DNA of 12,132 nt from Thermodesulfobacteriota bacterium (GTDB taxonomy: Bacteria > Desulfobacterota > BSN033 > UBA1163): positions 1 to 12,132 of the forward strand of contig JASEIE010000090.1 of the NCBI GenBank assembly GCA_030024065.1, written 5' to 3'. Of the stretch, positions 1-6,085 are shown in pieces (the stretch's first letter is position 1; each line of letters opens with the position of its first letter). The notes beneath the pieces were generated by a model that was not told the origin of the DNA, searched no databases, and was given only the letters and a program-made list of their open reading frames with translations. The position numbers were made by a program, and so were the translations under genes.

Positions 1-1
1 A

Positions 2-358
2 GACTATCTTGATACATTGGCCTGTATGGATATATTTGTTTTCCTGATGGCGGGTTCGGATGGAACAGCGAGAGCCTTGAGAGAGGCTATGGCCATGGGA
101 AAACCTACCATTGTGGCCGATCGAGGGATATTGCCTGAACTGGTCGAAGATGGTGTCTCGGGTTTTGTTGTTAAAGATACCCCGGAAACACTGGCTGATG
201 CTGCACTCCGGTTGCTCCGCAATCCTGAATTAAGGGCAAACATGGGAAAGGCAGCCTATGAAAAGGCCCACCGGGAATTTCGGTTGGACAAACAGGCCGA
301 AGCAGTGGAGGCTTTCTATCAGGAGATGATAAAAATTGGTAAGTGGAAAAGATCATGA
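2..358 (+). CDS. GT4 glycosyltransferase, C-terminal part (5' truncated by window)
   Basis: The reading frame is already open at base 2, so the true start lies to the left; the TTG at 17 is internal. The visible ~118 residues are the end of a GT-B, GT1/GT4-type glycosyltransferase. They include the donor-site segment GSDGTARALREAMAMGKP, in which the family's EX7E signature is present as D-X7-E. This is followed by a PTIVADRGILPELVEDG strand and loop that normally contacts the nucleotide-sugar diphosphate, then the usual C-terminal helices. It would transfer a sugar from a nucleotide sugar to a growing glycan at the cytoplasmic face of the inner membrane. Donor and acceptor cannot be read from the sequence. 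The stop at 356-358 is two bases before the first repeat of the CGAAT array, so the last residues (KIGKWKRS) may have been altered by that insertion. The family call is firm; the specificity is unknown. Confidence 0.88.
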   Translation, partial: DYLDTLACMDIFVFLMAGSDGTARALREAMAMGKPTIVADRGILPELVEDGVSGFVVKDTPETLADAALRLLRNPELRANMGKAAYEKAHREFRLDKQAEAVEAFYQEMIKIGKWKRS

Positions 359-361
359 AGA

Positions 362-394
362 CGAATAGCACGAATGATGACGAATAACACGAAT
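362..394 (+). repeat. CGAAT array, left arm (4 units)
   Basis: CGAAT occurs at 362-366, 371-375, 381-385 and 390-394 with spacers of 4, 5 and 4 bases. The second unit runs into the start codon of the GxxExxY gene (ATG 374) and the last two lie inside its first codons, so this arm is partly coding. It is the inverted counterpart of the array at 784-816. Confidence 0.8.
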
Positions 395-773
395 GTTATT
401 TATTCAGACTTATCTTATGAGATCATGGGAGCGATATTCGAAGTCCATAAAACGCTGGGACCAGGCTTTGTTGAATCTGTTTATGAAAAGGCATTAATAG
501 AAGAGTTTACAAAGAGGGCAATCAAGGTTGAGACACAGAAGGTTATCGATGTAATCTATAGATGTAATCTATAAGGGTAAGAAGATTGGAGTTCATCGAC
601 TGGACCTGGTTGTTGAAAGCAAGGTGGTTGTTGAACTGAAGACGGTGGAAAGGTTTTCAACCTATCATACGGCGCAGCTGTTATCGTACCTGAAGGCGAG
701 TGGTTACAGACTGGGCATCCTGGTCAATTTTTCAAAAGCCAAAGTTGAATATCGGCGAGTGGTGATGGGGTAA
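374..773 (+). pseudogene. GxxExxY-family protein gene, frameshifted by 13-bp duplication
   Basis: The first frame (374-574) encodes a typical GxxExxY N-terminus: SDLSYEIMGAIFEVHKTLG followed by PGFVESVYEKAL, which contains the G-x-x-E-x-x-Y signature. It then stops at TAA 572-574. The remaining family sequence continues in the next frame from 561 to the TAA at 771-773. It reads YKGKKIGVHRLDLVVESKVV, then VELKTVERFSTYHTAQLLSY and YLKASGYRLGILVNFSKAK. The break coincides with a perfect 13-bp tandem duplication (548-560 and 561-573). Removing one copy restores a continuous frame of about 128 codons, the normal family size. The family (PDDEXK_3-like nuclease fold in Pfam) has no settled function; the D...VELK residues fit the nuclease-like core. 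Identity is firm. Whether the frameshift is real or a sequencing or assembly error cannot be decided here. Confidence 0.88.
548..573 (+). repeat. 13-bp perfect tandem duplication
   Basis: GATGTAATCTATA occurs twice back to back (548-560, 561-573). Thirteen is not a multiple of three, so the second copy shifts the GxxExxY frame by one and brings in the stop at 572-574. The single-copy sequence would read VIDVIYKGKKIG in frame, matching the family. Confidence 0.95.
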
Positions 774-783
774 ATGTGGTCTT

Positions 784-816
784 ATTCGCGTAATTCGTTA
801 CTATTCGGGTAATTCG
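784..816 (-). repeat. CGAAT array, right arm (4 inverted units)
   Basis: ATTCG occurs at 784-788, 793-797, 803-807 and 812-816, the exact mirror of the left arm with spacers of 4, 5 and 4 bases. Only the CGAAT units are well conserved between arms; spacer bases differ in part. It ends just before the ATG at 822 of the next glycosyltransferase and fills the place where that gene's ribosome binding site would be. Confidence 0.8.
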
Positions 817-821
817 ATAAT

Positions 822-1988
822 ATGAAGTTCGCCACAGCCATTTTGACTTTCTCCAGGCGCAAGGGAGGAGCAGAAAGATATCTGGTGGACCTCTCCACCC
901 GGATGGCTGAAGAGGGTCATGAAGTCCATGTCTATGCGGAGCATTGGGAGGAAGAGGCCCAGGGAATCCATCTTTATCGGGTAAAGACGATCCCTTTCCC
1001 TAAAAGCCTGCGTCTTTGGTCTTTCGCAAGGAAAGCAACGGAAGAGATCGAGAACGGGAATTATGATATTGCTCTTGGGGTCGGGAATACCTTGAAAGCG
1101 GATATCCTTCAACCCCATGGAGGGGTCCACTGGGCCTGGTTCTGGAGGAGCCTGCGGGCCTATGACAATCCCATTCTGTGGGTGATAAAATTTTTTGGGA
1201 GGATTTTCAGTCCCAAGCAGTGGGTGAGCGGCGGGATTGAGAATGCCCCCTATAAGGGAAAGATCCTCCCAAAGATCATCGCCATCTCCGAAATGGTCAA
1301 ACGGGATATGATGCAATGGTATAAGATCCCCGGAGAAAAGATCACGGTTGTTTACAACGGAGTCGACGTGGAGCGCTTCCATCCCCGGAATTGCCAATAT
1401 CGGGAAGAGATTCGAAAGCGTCATGGTCTTGAGGATGCAATCGTCATTCTTTTTGTCTCGAATAATTTCAGGATGAAGGGATTGGGCTTCTTGATAAAGG
1501 CGCTGGCCCACCTCAAGAAAGAAGGCCATCCCCTTTGTAAGCTCCTCATTTTAGGAAGGGATCGAAGGGATCCCTATCTCCGGCTGGCAAAAGGGATGGG
1601 TATTTTCGAGCAGATCGTCTTTGCAGGTTCCACAGATGAGCCGGAGAAATATTATGGGGCCGCAGACCTTCTCGTCCACCCCTCTTTTTATGATGCCTGT
1701 TCGCTCACCGTGTTAGAAGCACTGGCGAGCGGGCTTCCGGTGATCACCACTTCTTCCAATGGAGCAAGCGGAATCATCACACCGGGCCAGGAGGGTTTCG
1801 TTCTCTCTGACCCCAGGGATAGCCAGGCCCTTGCGGAGAGGATATCATTGTTTTTTAATGAAGGGATGAGGGCGAAAGCTTCGATTGCCGCACGTCGATT
1901 AGCCGAAACTTATTCCCTTGAAAGAAACTGGAAAGAGATGAAATATATTTTTGAAAAGATCGTCTCAGAAGGAAAAGCCGTCCTATGA
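822..1988 (+). CDS. GT4 glycosyltransferase, WaaG/RfaG-like
   Basis: A full-length (388 aa) GT-B glycosyltransferase. The N-terminal Rossmann half starts with MKFATAILTFSRRKGGAERY, where the GGAE loop is the acceptor-side signature of GT4 enzymes such as the LPS-core glucosyltransferase WaaG. The linker VVYNGVDVERFHP precedes the donor domain. The donor site reads YDACSLTVLEALASGLPVIT, with the EX7E motif as D291-X7-E299. A likely role is adding a hexose to an LPS inner-core or O-chain acceptor in the cytoplasm; the substrate is inferred only from resemblance to WaaG. The ATG at 822 gives the normal family N-terminus, yet no Shine-Dalgarno is visible because the CGAAT array occupies the leader. 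The stop overlaps the next start (ATGA at 1985-1988), implying translational coupling to the acyltransferase. The family call is strong, the WaaG-like label moderate. Confidence 0.9.
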   Translation: MKFATAILTFSRRKGGAERYLVDLSTRMAEEGHEVHVYAEHWEEEAQGIHLYRVKTIPFPKSLRLWSFARKATEEIENGNYDIALGVGNTLKADILQPHGGVHWAWFWRSLRAYDNPILWVIKFFGRIFSPKQWVSGGIENAPYKGKILPKIIAISEMVKRDMMQWYKIPGEKITVVYNGVDVERFHPRNCQYREEIRKRHGLEDAIVILFVSNNFRMKGLGFLIKALAHLKKEGHPLCKLLILGRDRRDPYLRLAKGMGIFEQIVFAGSTDEPEKYYGAADLLVHPSFYDACSLTVLEALASGLPVITTSSNGASGIITPGQEGFVLSDPRDSQALAERISLFFNEGMRAKASIAARRLAETYSLERNWKEMKYIFEKIVSEGKAVL

Positions 1989-2578
1989 AGAAAAAACGAT
2001 TCTGGTACCCCCTCGTCAATATCAAAAACCGCTTTCTTTTCGGAGCCTATGGGAAGGATGTCTACATCGAACCCGGGGTGGTGATCAATCGGCCACGATT
2101 TGTCCACATTGGAAATCAGGTTCGGATTAAGAGAAATACCAGCATCAATCTTCACCCACAAGATAAACATTTGAAAGAGCCAATTTTATGGATCGGAGAC
2201 GATGTGATCATCTCTGAGAGCTGTTTTATCAGCGCCTGTCGCAGCATCATCATTGAGGAGAATGTGGGGATCTCACCGAATGTAATGATCATTGACAGTT
2301 CACGGAAACCTGGGGATGTGAGTCTCCCCAGTAAGGAGCAGAAAGTGGAGATCGGGTATGTTCGTATTGGGGCAGACTCCTGGATTGCCTATGGAGCCTG
2401 TATCCTTCCAAATGTGACGATTGGAAAGCATTGCATCATCAGTGCCCTCTCCGTGGTGAATAGGGATATCCCGCCTTATTCCGTAGCAGTTGGCTCACCA
2501 GCCAGGGTGGTGAGGCGGTTTGATTTCGAATCGAATCAATGGGTGAGAGTGGATGAACGAAAAAATCTCCTGGAGTAG
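1985..2578 (+). CDS. Hexapeptide-repeat (LbH) acyltransferase
   Basis: A 197-aa left-handed beta-helix acyltransferase of the maltose O-acetyltransferase/WbbJ type. Imperfect hexapeptide repeats run from about residue 25 (VYIEPGVVINRPRFVHIGNQ) to the classic closing block IGADSWIAYGACILPNVTIG, then a cap with VVNRDIPPYSVAVGSPARVV, the acetyl-CoA-binding end of the helix. These enzymes trimerise and move an acetyl or other acyl group from CoA to a sugar hydroxyl or amine. Here it most likely O-acetylates a sugar of the glycan made by the neighbouring transferases. The start overlaps the upstream stop by 4 bases, and the 3' end overlaps the next methyltransferase by 26 bases, so the three genes are very probably co-translated. 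The acceptor is not predictable. The polar tail after residue ~182 is not part of the repeat domain. Confidence 0.87.
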   Translation: MKKKRFWYPLVNIKNRFLFGAYGKDVYIEPGVVINRPRFVHIGNQVRIKRNTSINLHPQDKHLKEPILWIGDDVIISESCFISACRSIIIEENVGISPNVMIIDSSRKPGDVSLPSKEQKVEIGYVRIGADSWIAYGACILPNVTIGKHCIISALSVVNRDIPPYSVAVGSPARVVRRFDFESNQWVRVDERKNLLE

Positions 2579-3203
2579 ATTATTTGAATATCGGGATCAA
2601 ATTCACCGGCGCTATCCTGAGATCTGGGATTTGAAGATACTCAGGAAGCGATTTCCATTGATGCTGAAGGCCATTCAAGATGGAGAGAGGGTGCTGGACA
2701 TCGGAGCGTCAAACCGGAATCTCGAAGGACGGCTAAAAAAGCACTATCCAAACCTCATCTATAAAAGCATGGACATCGACCGGGAACAGTTCCACGATTA
2801 TTGTAGTTTAGATGGGATTCAGGAAAAATTCGACGTGATCTTTCTCTTCGAAGTCATCGAACACCTGGAATTGGAAGAGGGGATGGAGATGTTAAATAAG
2901 ATTTACGGGCTTCTCAACGAGAGAGGCCGGTTGATCCTGACTACTCCCAACGTCTTTAATCCGGGCCGGTTCTGGAGAGATGCCACTCATCGGGTGGCAT
3001 ACTGTTATGATGAGCTGGGAGGCATTCTCCTCGCCCGGGGGTTTCACATTAAGAGTATGTATCGAACTTATAGTGATCCCTTTCACCGTTATTTATTCAG
3101 GATTTATGTGATGGCACCCCTTCATCGATATTTAGGTATTGATTTTGCCAAATCGATTTTGGTCGTAGCGGAAAAAAAGAAAATGTGTAATCCCACCCCT
3201 TAG
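2553..3203 (+). CDS. Class I SAM-dependent methyltransferase
   Basis: 216 aa with the Rossmann-type methyltransferase order. Motif I is VLDIGASNRNLEG (from about residue 47), which binds SAM. The acidic end of strand 2 is MDID. Motif II is FDVIFLFEVIEHLE and motif III is NERGRLILTTPNVF. The EVIEHLE and TTPN pieces are typical of the type 11/12 methyltransferases common in O-antigen and capsule loci, where they O-methylate sugars or cap chains. No membrane segment is evident. The start at 2553 overlaps the acyltransferase by 26 bases; a purine stretch (GGTGAGAG) precedes it. The stop codon TAG at 3201-3203 is part of the CTTAG direct repeat bounding the palindromic element that follows, so the insertion left the product unchanged. 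The target sugar is unknown. Confidence 0.88.
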   Translation: MNEKISWSRLFEYRDQIHRRYPEIWDLKILRKRFPLMLKAIQDGERVLDIGASNRNLEGRLKKHYPNLIYKSMDIDREQFHDYCSLDGIQEKFDVIFLFEVIEHLELEEGMEMLNKIYGLLNERGRLILTTPNVFNPGRFWRDATHRVAYCYDELGGILLARGFHIKSMYRTYSDPFHRYLFRIYVMAPLHRYLGIDFAKSILVVAEKKKMCNPTP

Positions 3204-3312
3204 AGACTGTGTCGCAATTAGCCGTTCGCCCTGAGGGCTCTCGAAGGGACGAACGGTTCGCTCAGGACAGGCCTTGTCGAACCATGAACGGACTTGTGAC
3301 ACAGTCTCTTAG
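3199..3312. mobile_element. MITE-like palindromic element with CTTAG flanking repeats
   Basis: Seen: AGACTGTGTCGCAA at 3204-3217 and its inverted counterpart TTGTGACACAGTCT at 3294-3307 match at 13 of 14 positions. They enclose nested palindromes and are flanked by a perfect 5-bp direct repeat CTTAG (3199-3203 and 3308-3312). This is the look of a ~104-bp non-autonomous transposon with a target-site duplication. It has no coding capacity. The duplication includes the TAG stop of the upstream methyltransferase. The TIR could be read two bases longer (AG...CT), in which case the duplication is less clear. The inner TTAG fits the YTAR type of target used by some IS5-family elements; the parent family is otherwise not identifiable. 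Confidence 0.6.
3222..3291. repeat. Nested REP-like hairpins (GTTCGCCCTGAG type)
   Basis: CCGTTCGCCCT at 3222-3232 pairs with AGGGACGAACGG at 3245-3256 (7 + 4 bp around one bulged A). GGTTCG at 3255-3260 pairs with CGAACC at 3278-3283. A further TGAACGG at 3285-3291 echoes the first arm. These resemble the GTTCGCCCTGAG...TCGAAGGG palindromic repeats that recur in many environmental proteobacterial genomes (recalled, not searched). They form the interior of the CTTAG-flanked element. Confidence 0.7.
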
Positions 3313-3313
3313 A

Positions 3314-3334
3314 AAAGGGGGGTGTAGGGGGATT
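3314..3334 (+). repeat. G-rich intergenic tract
   Basis: Just after the palindromic element, a purine-rich stretch with runs of six and five G (AAAGGGGGGTG then TAGGGGGA) lies upstream of the next glycosyltransferase. Together with CCCACCCCTTAG before the element it could form a weak palindrome in the uninterrupted site. No promoter is convincing in the remaining ~28 bases before ATG 3363. Confidence 0.35.
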
Positions 3335-3362
3335 TAAGAAGTTATTCTTTAGGTACGAATAG

Positions 3363-4400
3363 ATGAGAATCATCTTCCTTACACACTCAAGTGATCAAGG
3401 ACATCGATTCAGGGTGGAGCAGTACTTTCCCTATCTCAGGACTCATCAAGTCGAACCGAAGTGGCAACCCCTTGCCAGTTCGATGAAGGAGAGGTTTTCC
3501 ATCTACCGGCAGCTGCCCTTTTTTGATGTCGTCTGTATTCAGAGGAGATTACTTTCTCCCATCGAATTTCATTGGGTGCGCAGAAAATCGAGGAAAATTG
3601 TCTTCGATCTGGATGATGCCATTATGTACCGGTCCTCGAGCTCACCAGAACCCCATTCCTTTTCGAGGTGGTTCAAATTCAGATGGATGGTGAGAGGCAG
3701 CGACATCGTCATCGCCGGAAACCATTTTTTAAGGGATGAGGTCCTGAAGGTGGATCAAAAAAAGAAGGTCTTTTTGATTCCCACTTCCATTGATATGAGT
3801 CTTTATCCCAAGAAAAAGGAGGTCTCTGAGGGTACGGAGATCGTTCTGGGATGGATCGGAACGAAAGGTAATATAAAATATCTAAAGAAGTTAGAACCAG
3901 TCTTTGAATCCCTCAGCCAGAGATTCCCCCATATCAAATTGAAGGTCGTGAGCAACGATCTTTATGAGTCTCACCACCTTCCCATCATCAACAAATCATG
4001 GAAATTAGAAGAAGAGAACGAAGACCTGATCTCCTTCGATATCGGCTTGATGCCTCTCGATGACGATCTCTGGTCTAAGGGTAAATGTGGATTGAAGATC
4101 GTCCAGTATCTCAGCGTAGGAGTGCCTGCTGTTTGTACGCCTGTGGGAATCAATAGTGACATTGTCGTTGATGGACAGAACGGTTTTTGGGCCATGACCA
4201 ACGAAGAGTGGGTGGACCGCTTATCGTTACTCATTCAGGATCATACATTAAGAGAGAAGATGGGGCTACATGGGATACAAACCGTTGAGAAGTGCTACTC
4301 CCTCGCTGTGACTTCAGAGAAGTTTTTAAAAGTTCTCCAAAGTCTTTTTTCCTCACACATTCCCTCTCCCCTTCGGGGAGAGGGTGGGGTGAGGGGATAG
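3363..4400 (+). CDS. GT-B glycosyltransferase, GKCGLK-type, paralogue 1
   Basis: 345 aa, GT4-like. Landmarks are an N-terminal RFRVEQYFPYL, the block VFDLDDAIMYR (residues ~80-90), SDIVIAGNHFL, the hinge IPTSIDMSLYP, LGWIGTKGNIKYL at the start of the second Rossmann domain, and the donor-site block GKCGLKIVQYLSVGVPAVCT followed by PVGIN. At the positions of the EX7E glutamates this protein has G240 and Q248. Such a GKCGLK-x-x-QY subgroup is found in surface-glycan loci; its sugar donor is not established. The next gene encodes a close paralogue, so this is a tandem duplication. The last ~17 residues (after LFSSH, reading IPSPLRGEGGVRG) are encoded by a palindromic repeat and have no counterpart in the paralogue. 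No strong Shine-Dalgarno is seen (AGGT at 3351-3354 is possible). Confidence 0.87.
   Translation: MRIIFLTHSSDQGHRFRVEQYFPYLRTHQVEPKWQPLASSMKERFSIYRQLPFFDVVCIQRRLLSPIEFHWVRRKSRKIVFDLDDAIMYRSSSSPEPHSFSRWFKFRWMVRGSDIVIAGNHFLRDEVLKVDQKKKVFLIPTSIDMSLYPKKKEVSEGTEIVLGWIGTKGNIKYLKKLEPVFESLSQRFPHIKLKVVSNDLYESHHLPIINKSWKLEEENEDLISFDIGLMPLDDDLWSKGKCGLKIVQYLSVGVPAVCTPVGINSDIVVDGQNGFWAMTNEEWVDRLSLLIQDHTLREKMGLHGIQTVEKCYSLAVTSEKFLKVLQSLFSSHIPSPLRGEGGVRG
4351..4394. repeat. CCCTCTCCCC palindrome overlapping a CDS 3' end
   Basis: A perfect 10-bp stem, CCCTCTCCCC (4362-4371) with GGGGAGAGGG (4375-4384), encloses a 3-base loop. It is bracketed by a second pair, CCTCAC (4351-4356) and GTGAGG (4389-4394). This type of CCCTCTCCCC palindrome is a recurrent intergenic repeat in many bacteria (recalled, not searched). 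Here it encodes the glycosyltransferase C-terminus and lies 18 bases before the next ATG. It could be a transcript-stability hairpin, since it has no U-tract to act as a clean terminator. Confidence 0.8.
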
Positions 4401-4412
4401 GAAATTTTATCG

Positions 4413-5417
4413 ATGAAGGCCCTTTTTCTGATCCAGGGTTATTCGGTAGCCGCCAGTCGTTATCGTGTGCTTCAGTATCTCTCTTATCTTGAGGCGAATG
4501 GAGTGAAGGTGACAGTCAGCCTCTATCCAAGAACCTTGAAGGCGAATATTCAATTCTTTAAAACCCTTCCCCAATATGACATCGTCTTTCTCCAGAGGAA
4601 GCGGTTCAACCAGCCCAGGCTCGGACTCTTGAGGCGAAGAGCGAATCGAATCGTCTATGATTTTGATGATTCGGTGATGTATCGGAATTCAAAAAACAAA
4701 GACCCCATTTCCCAGAGCCGGAGACAACGTTTTGTTCAGATGATCAAAGCCTCTGATTTTGTCATTGCTGGGAATGAATTTTTAAAGGAGGAGGTCCTTC
4801 CATTTAATCCAAATGTGGAAGTGATCCCCACTCCCATCGATCAGGAACGATATCACCTTAGGGATTATGGGATACAGAAAGGGAGCATAACGATAGGGTG
4901 GATTGGCGATCATGGGTCCATCCATTATCTGGAGAAAATGCGGCCCATCTTCGAACGCCTCGGAGAACGTTATCCCCATGCGGAACTAAAAATTGTGTGC
5001 GATATCTTCTTTGATTGCGAGCATATAAAAGTGGTTAAAAAGCCATGGACCTCAGAAGAGGAAGTGGCGGATATCCAGAGTTTTGATATCGGGGTGATGC
5101 CTCTGGTCGATGACCCATGGTCGTGGGGAAAATGCGGTCTCAAGATTATTCAATACCAGGGGGTAGGGGTGCCCGTGGTTTGCACTCCCGTCGGGATCAA
5201 TCGGGACCTGGTGAAAGACGGAATCAATGGATTTTATGCCATGACCCCTGAAGAGTGGGAGGAAAAGATCTCTATTCTCATCGAAGATTCCTTATTAAGG
5301 GAGAGGATGGGTCGCGAGGGGAGGAGGAGAGTATTGGGGAATTATACTGTTCAGGTCTGTGGCCCCCGCCTCTTTTCCGTACTGAATCGGCTGATGGAAA
5401 GACAAAAGGAGGTGTAA
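4413..5417 (+). CDS. GT-B glycosyltransferase, GKCGLK-type, paralogue 2
   Basis: 334 aa and clearly homologous along its full length to the preceding gene product. Shared blocks are SRYRVLQYLSYL, VYDFDDSVMYR (81-91), SDFVIAGNEFLKEEV, the hinge IPTPID, IGWIGDHGSIHYLEKM, SFDIGVMPLVDD and GKCGLKIIQYQGVGVPVVCT, then PVGINRDLV and DGINGFYAMTPEEWE. The EX7E positions hold G239 and Q247, as in the paralogue, so the substitution predates the duplication or is constrained in both. The two copies have diverged substantially in the acceptor (N-terminal) half, which suggests different acceptors or linkages built in sequence. The C-terminus (LMERQKEV) lacks the repeat-derived tail of paralogue 1. AGGGGATAGGA near 4392-4402 may serve as a distant ribosome binding site. 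Confidence 0.88.
   Translation: MKALFLIQGYSVAASRYRVLQYLSYLEANGVKVTVSLYPRTLKANIQFFKTLPQYDIVFLQRKRFNQPRLGLLRRRANRIVYDFDDSVMYRNSKNKDPISQSRRQRFVQMIKASDFVIAGNEFLKEEVLPFNPNVEVIPTPIDQERYHLRDYGIQKGSITIGWIGDHGSIHYLEKMRPIFERLGERYPHAELKIVCDIFFDCEHIKVVKKPWTSEEEVADIQSFDIGVMPLVDDPWSWGKCGLKIIQYQGVGVPVVCTPVGINRDLVKDGINGFYAMTPEEWEEKISILIEDSLLRERMGREGRRRVLGNYTVQVCGPRLFSVLNRLMERQKEV
5405..5414 (+). promoter_or_regulatory. Strong Shine-Dalgarno deciding a TTG start
   Basis: AAAGGAGGTG lies at the end of paralogue 2 and is followed by its stop TAA (5415-5417) and then TTG at 5418. The near-perfect match to the anti-SD and the 4-6 base spacing make TTG the evident start of the following methyltransferase. Confidence 0.8.
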
Positions 5418-6023
5418 TTGAGAGAAGCCATTGTCGATTATATCAAATGGGCCATTGAGCGTTTTCCGTATGAGGAGCCCATCCTCGACACATGCGCCGG
5501 ATGGGAACCGAATTATTATCAGCCTCTTTTCCCAGGCAAGCGTTATATCAAACAGGATATGCAGGACTTCGATCCGCCCTGTATCGATATCCTCTGTGAC
5601 ATTACGGATATGAAACCGGTTTCCGATGAGAGCATCGGGCTGGCGCTCAACCTCGAATCCCTTGAGCACATTCCCTATCCACAGAAGGCGATCGATGAGA
5701 TTCATCGGATCCTGAGGCCCAAGGGACTTTTGATTCTGACGACGGTCATGCATTTCAAGATCCATCATGCTCCGAAGGATTATTGGAGATTTACTCCGGA
5801 AGGTATTGAGTTTTTACTTAAGCGGTTTAAAATCTTGGACTGTGCCCTGGAAGGGGATTCGAAACGACCGAAAGGAATCTGGGTGACGGCTCAAAAAACC
5901 TCTCATCTTGAAGAATGGGGAAAGCTTCCTCCCTTGAGGGTGGCGAGGAGCGATGACCGGGTTTTAAAAAAGTTGGAGAGAAGGATCAAGCGGTTATTTT
6001 TTTCATCAAACCTGAAGGTTTGA
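5418..6023 (+). CDS. Methyltransferase type 11 (SAM-dependent)
   Basis: 201 aa starting at TTG directly after the upstream stop, supported by a near-perfect ribosome binding site. The SAM-binding start reads EEPILDTCAGWEPNYYQPLF, an unusual motif I without the usual GxGxG. It is followed by IDILCDITDMKPVSDES (acidic loop), LALNLESLEHIPYPQKAIDE (motif II region), HRILRPKGLLILTT (motif III) and HHAPKDYWRFTPEGIEFLL. The last block is characteristic of a group of type 11 methyltransferases linked to glycan clusters, and a sugar O-methyltransferase role is the natural inference. The C-terminal 40 residues are basic (KKLERRIKRLFF) and could associate with the membrane. Absence of the canonical glycine motif leaves catalysis less certain than for the other two methyltransferases here. 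Confidence 0.83.
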   Translation: MREAIVDYIKWAIERFPYEEPILDTCAGWEPNYYQPLFPGKRYIKQDMQDFDPPCIDILCDITDMKPVSDESIGLALNLESLEHIPYPQKAIDEIHRILRPKGLLILTTVMHFKIHHAPKDYWRFTPEGIEFLLKRFKILDCALEGDSKRPKGIWVTAQKTSHLEEWGKLPPLRVARSDDRVLKKLERRIKRLFFSSNLKV

Positions 6024-6076
6024 GTTACACGGTTTGGCCTATGGATGTAGGATGTAACTCATGGCTTTAGCCATGA
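6022..6076. repeat. Two short intergenic hairpins
   Basis: GAGTTACA (6022-6029, overlapping the TGA stop) is an inverted match to TGTAACTC (6053-6060). Immediately after, TCATGGC (6059-6065) pairs with GCCATGA (6070-6076) around TTTA. They occupy the whole 62-base gap before the kinase gene and leave no visible Shine-Dalgarno. They look like REP-type palindromes rather than an intrinsic terminator, because no T-run follows. Confidence 0.6.
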
Positions 6077-6085
6077 ACTGAACGT

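Larger units (their letters stand above)
361..816. mobile_element. Putative GxxExxY cassette bounded by inverted CGAAT arrays
   Basis: Seen: four CGAAT units start at 362, 371, 381 and 390 (steps 9, 10, 9). Four reverse-complement ATTCG units start at 784, 793, 803 and 812 (again 9, 10, 9). Together they form mirror-image ends around a single gene of the GxxExxY family. The block lies between two glycosyltransferase genes and ends six bases before the second one's ATG. The matched spacing at both ends is hard to explain by chance. Inference: the gene and its two arrays entered as one unit. No transposase is encoded, and no clear target duplication was found outside the arrays. An alternative is that the arrays are binding sites for the encoded protein. 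Confidence 0.55.

Noticed and set aside
17..358. A complete small gene starting at TTG 17
   Set aside because: The frame is open upstream to base 2, and the protein is clearly the C-terminal part of a larger glycosyltransferase.
362..394. Possible CRISPR-like direct repeats
   Set aside because: The units are only 5 bases with 4-5 base spacers and mirrored at the other side of the gene; no 25-40 bp repeats or spacers exist.
801..1529. 242-codon open frame on the minus strand
   Set aside because: It lies wholly antisense to the WaaG-like glycosyltransferase, shows no recognisable motifs, and the sense protein has clear family structure.
4362..4384. Intrinsic terminator between the two paralogous glycosyltransferases
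   Set aside because: The stem is strong but it is within coding sequence and followed by GTGGGGTGAGGGG rather than a T-run.
5295..5768. 157-codon minus-strand frame across two genes
   Set aside because: Antisense to a glycosyltransferase end and a methyltransferase with good motifs; composition resembles a shadow frame.
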